From NCBI GenBank assembly GCA_015680685.1, contig MNCI01033419.1, positions 174,316-238,315 on the forward strand: 64,000 nt of DNA, given 5' to 3'. This DNA is from Gnetum montanum. Lineage: Eukaryota > Streptophyta > Gnetopsida > Gnetales > Gnetaceae. Positions 56,611 through 64,000 of the stretch are shown here, piece after piece. The notes beneath the pieces are model-generated. The model ran no database searches. It was not told where the DNA came from and worked only from the letters and a program-made list of their open reading frames with translations. The number at the start of each line of letters is the position of its first letter. Positions within the stretch are counted from its first letter, which is position 1. The translations under genes and the position numbers were made by a program.

Positions 56611-57950
56611 CTATGGTTTTAAATGGACACCCCCACAACTATTATAGATATTAGGAAAATGGAAGATAGAACAAGTGGAAGACTAGTGAGTAGGTTGGGT
56701 AGATTCCTTTGAATAATCATAATATGGTTTGACTTGTTGGATGTTGACAAGGATAAGCTTATGTGGGCTAGATGGATGATGAATATGAAGGACACTAGAT
56801 GGATAAGTAACATGTACAATGTAGGGTCCCTCCCAAAGTGTCTAAAACTTAGCCTTTTGGGGCAAATGATTAGGATTGTAATAAATGAACTTGTCACCTA
56901 GTTTTATAGTTACATTCCCTATCCATGAATCATGCCTCAGTTTCAAGTAATTCTTATGGACTTCACTACCCATGAGTGCTACTAGCTAATTCTAATCTAA
57001 AATATTCAAATTCATTAGACATTCATTTAGGCTAAACTCAAATTGAGGTCAAGTTCATTAGCAGTAGCTAAAGTGTGAAGATCTACTTGGCTTGGGAGTG
57101 TTGGTAACTTGCCGTAAAATCATATGGTGTGTATTCTATAGGTAACTTTTAGGCTGTTCTATACACCCATAGAGCATCTTTTAATTTCATACTCCAATCA
57201 CATCTAAACCTACTAATCATCCTAGTGAGTATTCTAGTAATTTCATGGTTAGTGACTTCAACTTGACCATTTGCTTGGGGATGCTATGTTATTGTTAATT
57301 TATGGATAACCCCAAGCTGTTACATGAGTTTCTTAAAGGTAACACTGGTAAAGTGGGCCCCATTATCTAATATTAGCATTCTGGATACTCCAAATTGGTT
57401 CACCAAATGTTATTGAAAAAACTTGGTAGCTATTTTTCTTATACAATCCTTCACTGCTACTATCTCTACCTACTTTGTGCAATAATCCATAGTCATAATA
57501 ATGTATGCTTTTTTTTTTGACATCGATTGAATAGGCCCCATGAAATCAATTCGACAAGTATCAAAAGGCTCTAGTGATTGTATCTAGTATTGTGGTCCTT
57601 CATATTTGGCTATAATTCTTTCGTCCCTTAGGTAGCATTTGCAAGATTGTGCAAACATGCAAGCATCTTTTAATAGCATAGGGAAAAACTAGCCCACCAT
57701 TAGTACTTTAAGTGCCATTCTATATCCTACATAGTGACCACCACATGGACCTTCATGGGCATCTTTTAAAGCTCTTTGCTGGTTATGATTTCGTACACAC
57801 CATCTAACAAGTCCATTTTCACAAATCCTATATAGGTTACCATTGATTTCCATGTACTATTTGGCTTTATGAAGGAATTGTTCTTTTTTTCTACTCCATT
57901 CAATAGGAATGTCTTATGTTATAAGATAAGTTAGATATTTTGTGGTCCAT
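56611..57950 (-). pseudogene. Element F integrase remnant
   Basis: Minus-strand fragments include WSLCRI (finger region, about 57,740), FHGAYSIDVKKKAYIIMTMD (about 57,530), YCTK.VEI, FFQ.HLVNQFGVSRMLILDN (about 57,380; the catalytic Asp of LDN survives), GAHFTSVTFKKLM, LGVIHKLTI and HPQANGQVEVTNHEITRIL (about 57,270, with Glu in QVEV). A carboxyl part extends to the 56,619-56,897 frame (RDPTLYML..HLAHI). Similar in order to C and of Athila type. Stops are frequent. It would insert the cDNA. Confidence 0.68.
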
Positions 57951-58790
57951 GGCTTCCCTAGTGAGTCTACAGCCTTTATTTTCTTAGTAAATAAGTCCTC
58001 ATTAGGAAATTAATTTGACAAAATTTCTACTCAATTATCTATATCCCATTTCAACCTTGATAAATGATCAACTACAAAATTTTTTGACCCTTTTTTATTA
58101 AGCATTGTTATGTCAAAATCTTGAAGAATCAAAAGTCATCTTATCACTCTAGGACTAATCATTGGCTTGTTCATTAAAAATCAAATGGCACTATGATAAA
58201 TGCAAACATATATTTACTAATTGTGCACATAATATCTCAATTTTTCTAGCGCATACACCATGGTCATTAGCTCCTTTTCAGTGGTGGTATAATTTAGTTA
58301 TGCTCCAATGATGCTCTTTCTAGCACAATGTATGTAATATGGTCTTTTTTTTATCATCAAGTTGTGTTAGTACTATGCCAAGTGCATAATTGGAAGCATC
58401 AATCATGATATGAAAAGGTCTTGCCCAATCTAGAGCTTGGAGTATTGGTATCTCAATTAACTTATGTTTCAAGGATTTAGTAGTTTTTTCACATGACTTA
58501 GTCCATTTGAAGTGTGCATCCTTCTTTTTGAGTTCTACCCACATTTTGGCTATTTTTGAAAAGTTTTCAATAAATCTTCTATAATATCTCGTTTGGCCCA
58601 AAATGGATCTTACATCTTTTACTATATGTGGCCATTGAGTGATGTTTTGGATGACTTTGAGTTTTTTAGGATCTACCTCTATATCCCTTTGGAAGATTTT
58701 GTATCCCAACACTATGTCTTCCTAGACCATAAGATGACTCTTTTCATAGTTGATCTTTAAATTGGTTTCAACACATTGTTTTTAATTTTG
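57951..58790 (-). pseudogene. Element F partial RT and RNase H
   Basis: The frame at 58,320-58,712 reads LGYKIFQRDIEVDPKKLKVI, then RSILGQTRYYRRFIENFSKI, AHFKWTKSCEKTTKSLKHKL and ARPFHIMIDASNYALGIVLT, the RT thumb/connection and start of RNase H. Upstream, CVETNLKINYEKSHLMV (about 58,755) corresponds to C just after the FMGDFS box. Everything before that, including fingers, palm and both catalytic Asp residues, is deleted; the junction is near 58,775-58,790. RNase H continues brokenly to about 58,000. Confidence 0.75.
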
Positions 58791-59470
58791 CATTGGGTGG
58801 CTACTTCATATAGGTAATTTTGCATACATCTTGTTTCTACACATTGATTGCATGCCTTAGTCTCTCTTTTTTTAATAGCCTGAATTTTTTGCACACAATT
58901 GTACCCTTGATTATTGTATTTGATACATGGAACCCTTTGTCTATGTATGATTTTGAATTCATCTTCCCATGCTAATTTGGAATTCTCCTTTGTTTCTCCC
59001 ACATGAATAACTAGAAAATCAACATGATAGGACTAGCCACTAATAGTGATAATTACATCATCTACCTATCCAAGTGGAATCATGATTGACTAGTCTACAA
59101 GCTCTATATGAATGTTACTTTTCTTTGGTTGTGGAAGGTTCTAGGTCTAGTACATTTCTTGAGATATAAAATTTATTCTAGACCTAGAATCTAATATATA
59201 TTTGCACAATTTTTATCTTGCAATTTGGAGATAAATCAAGGGACTTCTTGGATTAGTTTTTTTTAGTGAGAGACCCCCTACCTTGATCCAATGAGTTGTT
59301 GTTTATGTAAGAATGAGAGTTGTGAAGTTTGAACCTAATGAAATCAAAGGCTTGCTACATTAGGGACTTGATGTGGATCGAGTAGAATTAGACATGTTTC
59401 TCATCCACTAAGTCTTTTCTGGACTTTTTCTAAAAATGGTCATTTCCTAGGTTGACTCATAAGTGGTCAT
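58791..59470 (-). pseudogene. Element F protease remnant and linker
   Basis: The minus strand reads SPLIYLQIARQKLCKYILDS then RSRINFISQEMY (about 59,250-59,160), corresponding to the B segment with ALLDSSSKVNLIS; the residue after D-S is Arg here. Then come SNIHIELVD, IMIPLG.VDDVIITISG and YHVDFLVIHV (about 59,010). The 58,757-59,002 frame holds the protease carboxyl end (AWEDEFKIIHRQRVPCIKY) and linker YLYEVATQCKI. It would process gag-pol. Stops are present. Confidence 0.62.
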
Positions 59471-61645
59471 TCCCTCGTGCATATTGACTATCCTTGTAGC
59501 ATTCTTTGATTGTGGTTGTGATGGAAAGTCCCCTTACATGATAGGAGGTGGTGCTAGTGGCATAGGATTTAAAATAGGATTTGGAAAATTAGTTACTTGT
59601 GGATACATGTATGAGTTTAAATTGGCCCTTGGTGGCATCAACCAATGGTATTCTGGTGGATAATACTATGAAGTTTGAATAGTAGAATTTGCTAGAGAGA
59701 TAGGTCATTGAACATAGTATCCATAAGAATAAAGTTTCTGATATGGATATTGTTGATGAGGTAGTGGCATGGCCCACACTTAAGGTTATTTCCATTGCTA
59801 ATGGTATTACTTCTATGGCTATGGCAAGGCTCTACCAGGGTAGTACATTAGTTGAGGTTGTTGTCTATAGTTGCCTTGAGGATAAGGTAACTGTTTGAGC
59901 ATCTACTTTTGAAGAAGTTTGGGGTAAGTGCATATGTCCCAGTTTCTTGAAGATCTATCACAACCAAAGAACATTTCTTAGGATGTTTGTACTCACACAC
60001 AGTACAACCTTCATCATCTATAGAGCTAGTATCTAATACCTTAGCTATTGAAGCAACTTTGCCTTTGCATCCAAGTTCTCTCTTCTTTATTTTATCTTTG
60101 CCTCTTACGAATGCTTGCTCTACACTTTCCTCCACAATCTTTAACATTGTTGTACATATTTCATCAACTAAATCCCACATTTTTGTTGCTTGTGTAGTTA
60201 CATTAGCAACATATTTTTTGATTCGTAGTGTCTCTTTTCTAATGACTTAGTTAAAGGTTTCTTCCTCTTGGGTATCACACACATGTGCATCTCTCTTCTA
60301 GATTTATGGATCTCTATTTTATTCTTTAGCTAATTTTCTCTTTTTGAATTATCCTTCTTCTTTGGCCACTTGGTCGATGAGTCCTTGAGTCCAATGGACG
60401 GTTAATTTTGTGAATCTTCCTTGGTCATAAACCCTAAGGGTCTCTCTTGTTTTTCTTCTCAGCCCATCTATGATGTGCCTAAGATATTCCTTTGATGAAA
60501 ATCCATGGCCTGGGCATCTATGTAATAATGAATAATATCTACCCATTGATCCATCAAGGGTCTCAAAATCTCCTTATTTCCAAATTTAGATTTTTTTTTC
60601 TTAGATTTGACACTTGTGAATAAGTTTGATATTTATCATTAAAGATTTCAAGCATGGTATTCCAATGTCTAATGGATTCAAGTTCCAGTGACCTATACTA
60701 ACTTTTTTCCTACTTCAGAAGTGTTCTAGGAAATAGTTTCAATTTATTCCAATCACTCTTTATGTTTTGAAGGACATAAGCATTGTGGAATGCTTAAAGA
60801 TGATGCTGGGGATCACTGTTGTAACCACCTTCAAATCGTGGCATAGTTTTCAAGTCTAGTCATTTGATTCGGCTATCTATCACATGCTTGGTTAATATGT
60901 AGATAGCTTCTTGAATATTTATCATACTTTGAGGTGCCATAAGGGGTTCATCATCATGGTTAGGTTCATGTGCTCTATTGTGGTAGTGAACCCTTCTATG
61001 CTCATATATCTCTTAATCCTCTCTTCTATATCTTCTTCTCATTCTTTCATGCTCTTCATCTTCTAAATTAGAATACCTTGAATATCTATCATGATGATCA
61101 TGAGTTTACCTTTTATCCCTATAAAAGTCTTGGTACTTGTGCCTTCTCCTGTTAGAGTCCTTTGATGATCATGATGAGGTATATGAGGTGGCAAGAGAAT
61201 AATGTTGGTTGGTTCTTCTTTTGTGGCTATTGTAAGGTTTAGCAGGATCCCATGGCCTAGAGTCCCACTTGTATCTTGAATCAGTAGCCTCCCTCTTATG
61301 TGTCTATACTAGAGTAGAATGAAGTTGGGCTTTGACAAATTCCTCTAATCTAATGATAGGTTTCTTTGAAGGCTCCTCATGGTTCCTGTGAAGTTGTTCT
61401 GAAATGAATTGATTAGCATCAAGTTTTTCTATGACAATAGAAGTGTTAGTCTACTTCCCTTTGCTATGTATATGTTTGATGTCCATGGAAGCATCTCTTC
61501 TCATTTTCTCCTTAGTGGGTTCATAGGGTTTGGTCATGTGTTGAGTTACATGATACCCTTCTAGAATTTGGTCCAAATGCATTCCCCTTAGAGAAGTTTG
61601 TAACATGTTTAATGATACATGTTCTAGAGGTAGGACTATAAATGC
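59471..61645 (-). pseudogene. Element F gag remnant
   Basis: Minus-strand pieces in order: MAFIVLPLEHVSLNMLQTSL (61,651-61,451), a strongly charged Arg/His/Asp region (HDHHDRYSRYSNLEDEEHER, about 61,090), MAPQSMINIQEAIYILTKHV (about 60,950), core WNKLKLFPRTLLK, YRSLELESIRHWNTMLEIFN (about 60,690), GRYYSLLHRCPGHGFSSKEY (60,546), coiled-coil-like MWDLVDEICTTMLKIVEESV (60,180), C-x-HPKKC motif (CTVCEYKHPKKC, about 60,000) and a Pro/Tyr tail with LPHQQYPYQKLYSYGYYVQ (about 59,760). Homologous to B and C. Stops and frameshifts throughout. Confidence 0.72.
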
Positions 61646-62243
61646 CATCAAACAAATCTAATCAAGCCTATGCAATGAGAATATGGTCTTGACCTTCCAT
61701 TCATGCCTTGGACTTTATGTAACTACTACTATAATTACCAAGTACCACACTACTAGGCATACCCAATGATAGTACTACTGGGTTACCAAGTAGCTACACT
61801 TAAGTGCTTAAGATCATTCATACTCATTCCACTTAATAATAATAATTATAAAATTCATTTAAAGTAAATCATTAACTAATGAACATAGTAAACATTAAGC
61901 TAAGTAAAAACAATAAAGACTAAGTGATGCTCAATGATGTAGAGTAATCTCAATCTTTATTTTCAAGCATGTAATGTGTCCATGTACATCACACATGAAT
62001 AAAGACTCTTTTCAATTATAAGATATCATACTATGGGCATACATTGATAAGTGCTAAGTACTAAAATCAAGTAAAAAAATTCATAGAGTTTAGCTACTAT
62101 GGAATAAATCTCTCTTAGAAAGTATGCCTAACTATTGTATTTATAGGCCTTGCACATGTCAAAGATATTAGATTATTGACATCGTATCATGGGCTCCAAT
62201 ATTAGATGCTTGATATCGTAGCCTAAAGAACCATGATTTATCA
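61646..62243 (-). repeat. Element F 5' LTR (inner part truncated)
   Basis: Matches the 3' LTR from about 39,857 to 40,466. The inner roughly 250 bp (U5) and primer site are deleted, and gag sequence begins directly at about 61,645. The outer end ATGATTTATCA abuts the CCAAT target copy. Confidence 0.78.
62138..62145 (-). promoter_or_regulatory. TATA box of element F 5' LTR
   Basis: TATAAATA on the minus strand in GGCCTATAAATACAAT, conserved in the 3' LTR. Confidence 0.6.
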
Positions 62244-62500
62244 CCAATACATGATTTAGAGTTGGGAGCATTAATCTTTTCTCTAAATATCTAGTGGTAT
62301 TATCTCTGTAAAGTGTAGGTGACTATATGGATTGATCATAAGAATCTTTAATATCTTAAGAGTTAGTCATAATTAAACATGTGATAGGGAAGATGGGTTA
62401 AGATCTCAGTAAATTTTAATTACACCATCTAGTATAGGCTTGAAAGGACTAACCAAGTGGTAATTGCATTAATTAAAATTAACAATAAATTTAGTAGCCT
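62244..62500 (+). pseudogene. Element G RNase H, second part
   Basis: Continues the domain broken at 39,604. IHDLELGALIFSLNI, WYYLCKV and IWIDHKNL (62,249-62,370) correspond to the canonical HDLELAAVVFALK..YL...V.I.TDHKSL order. It would degrade the RNA template. Stops occur after LNI, KV and KNL. Confidence 0.65.
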
Positions 62501-62859
62501 TATTATTTTGTCAAATTTTCATGATAGGGTATGAAAGTAACAATAGTAGGAGAGTTGGTACAAAGAGTTACAATAGAAAATGTTAGTTAATGGATAAGTT
62601 ATTGTGGATGGATAGGGTATAGCAGAGAGAGATGATCAAGTACAAGTTCTAGTTTCTATTCATTATCAATTACTATATGAGGCATATTTGAGTAGATATT
62701 AGATGCATCTAGTTAGTGAGAAGATGCCCTAGAGTCTTTGACATACTTATTGTTGGTATAATTTAAAAAGATATTTTCTCCTTACTTTGTATATGATCAA
62801 GTAAAGATAGATCAATGAAAGTCTTGTGATTCATTATACTCCCATGACATATCATTATG

Positions 62860-63712
62860 AAAGTGAAAGACCATGGGAATGGACTTCAATATAGGATTAC
62901 CTCATACTCAAAGAGGTGATGATTCCATCTATGTAACTGTGGACTTGTTGATAAATTTCACATATTTCGTAGCTACTAAGACTATAGTTAGTGTAAAGGA
63001 GATAGCCAAGATAGTATGAATACATGATGTATCATACAAGATTATCAATGATAAGAACGCACATTTTGTATTTAGATTTTGAAGAGCATTTTAGAGAGAG
63101 AAGAGCATCCACCTAAATTTAAGTTTAACTTATCATCCACATAGTAAAGAATAGATAAAGTAGATGAATGAGATTTTGGAGGATATGCTATAAGTTTGTG
63201 ACCTATACTAAAAAAGGAGTTGGGACTGGCTATTACCTCTTGCAAAGTTTTTCTATAATAATAGTTATTATGAGAATTTTTTGGTAGCTCCATATGATGC
63301 ATTATAAGGAAGATCATGTAGAATCCTATTATGTTGGGATACCATTGAGAATAGATCTCATATGAGTGTAGACCTAATATTAGAAATTACAAAGTAGATT
63401 CAAAACATTTAAGATCACTTGAGAGAAATACAACACAAGCTAACCTATGCCAATCAGTGTAGGAGACCATTAAAGTTTGCTATCAGTGATCATGTATTTC
63501 TATGAGTATCATCCTTGAAGAACTTGATGAGTTTTGATTTGAAGACAAAGTTATCACCTAGGTATATTAGGTCATTTCGTATATTGGATATGACTAATAG
63601 GATGACATATCTTTTGGTATTACCACGTTTGTTAGTAGGGCTCCATGATCTATTCCATGTGTCCATGTTGCATAAATATATGCCTAATGATAAGCATGTG
63701 ATAGATTGAATA
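62860..63712 (+). pseudogene. Element G integrase remnant
   Basis: RGDDSIYVTVDLLINFTYFV (about 62,910, first catalytic Asp in TVD), ATKTIVSVKEIAKIV, SYKIINDKNAHFVFRF (about 63,035; the SDRD-type position reads NDKN), LNLSLTYHPHS (about 63,110), LLPLAKFFYNNSYYENFLVA PYDALYG (about 63,230) and the terminal region LSPRYIRSFRILDMTNRMTY with DLFHVSMLHKYMPNDKHVI (63,551-63,706). The tail is characteristic of Tekay/Del chromoviruses. A chromodomain would lie further right. It inserts cDNA into chromatin; this copy is broken by several stops. Confidence 0.75.
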
Positions 63713-64000
63713 GGTGTAGAGTTATAGCTTGATGTGATGTATCTAGATTAACAAGTACAAATTGGACCAAACCAATACCTATGATAAAGGTTCTATGGGA
63801 CTGACATGGTATCTAAGAGATAACTTAAGATGTAGAGATTGATGTATGAGTTGAGCAATCAAAGATCTTATGGAATGAAAATTCTCAAGTGAAGAAGTTT
63901 ATAACCACTCAATAGAAAAACCCATTATATTGTCTTATGTTTATGGCATGCATATAGAATTTATTAGGGGTTATAGGGTCATATTTTTATAATATATTTT
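63713..64000 (+). other. Element G post-integrase sequence
   Basis: Expected to encode the chromodomain and 3' UTR. I see no readable chromodomain in the 290 bases available. Confidence 0.4.

Larger units (their letters stand above)
39605..62243 (-). mobile_element. Element F: Athila-like retrotransposon split by T
   Basis: Minus-strand order from right: 5' LTR (truncated inside), gag, protease, partial RT, RNase H, integrase, [T inserted at 44,787-55,977], spacer, U3-like module, third ORF, polypurine tract, 3' LTR. Without T it is about 11.45 kb. It interrupts RNase H of G. The fingers and palm of RT and the primer site are deleted. Confidence 0.82.
62244..64000 (+). mobile_element. Element G, right part (continues beyond window)
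   Basis: G resumes inside RNase H immediately after F: CCAATACATGATTTAGAGTT reads P-IHDLEL, then GALIFSLNI and IDHKNL, the HDLEL..DHK signature of chromovirus RNase H. Integrase follows and reaches the end. The 3' LTR is outside the window. Confidence 0.75.

Noticed and set aside
1-64000. Host protein genes and tRNA or rRNA genes
   Set aside because: No conserved multi-exon host gene, cloverleaf-like tRNA or rRNA segment was seen. The only spliced gene structure is the fragment inside T.

Overview
The window looks like intergenic DNA from a large-genome land plant. I infer a gymnosperm-type genome because nearly everything is nested, heavily decayed Ty3/gypsy LTR retrotransposon sequence with AT-rich spacers and no recognisable host gene; the species cannot be named from the sequence. 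Lineages were assigned by eye from protein motifs: Athila-like (RT with a DGYSGY stretch and an FMGDFSTYG motif), Tat-like (an extra archaeal-type RNase H before integrase) and chromovirus of Tekay/Del type (integrase tail reading LSPRYI..VFHVSML-like).

Layout. 1-10.72 kb: old AT-rich sequence with a roughly 300-bp coding repeat present as two inverted copies (about 1.68-1.98 and 8.90-9.20 kb). 10.73-23.21 kb: Athila-like element A (+ strand), with 7.1-kb Athila-like element B (- strand, 13,888-21,018) inserted in it behind perfect 5-bp duplications (CTAAT). 23.2-24.6 kb: probable 5' LTR of chromovirus G. 24.63-36.62 kb: Athila-like element C (+), the most complete member (gag, protease, RT, RNase H, integrase, third ORF, both LTRs, although the 5' LTR is truncated). 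36.62-39.60 and 62.24-64.0 kb: chromovirus G (+), running off the right edge. G is split inside RNase H by Athila-like element F (-, 39,605-62,243). F is split between integrase and its third ORF by Tat-like element T (-, 44,792-55,972; duplication AGTGG).

How the parts work together. In each Athila-like element the order is LTR, tRNA-Asp-type primer site, gag (starting MSSS), protease, RT, RNase H, integrase, a long pyrimidine-rich tract, a spacer, a third ORF starting MAPKRG or similar and ending near DKGK..ME.P.PPRTT, polypurine tract (..GGGGGTA) and LTR. In C and F the spacer about 450-550 bp upstream of the third ORF carries a TATA-containing module resembling the U3 of that same element, so the third ORF may have its own promoter. 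A, B and F carry different internal deletions of pol or the third ORF, so most copies look non-autonomous.

Element T is the least decayed and most GC-rich part. It keeps gag-protease and archaeal-type RNase H-integrase but has no RT or conventional RNase H. In their place is the 3' part of an oppositely oriented gene with coiled-coil character, a canonical GT-AG intron, a short Gly/Ser/Pro-rich last exon and an AATAAA signal, followed by a tandem repeat related to one in T's own 3' UTR. Its U3 holds about sixteen near-copies of a 10-bp palindrome. All statements come from reading the sequence; no alignments or database searches were run.
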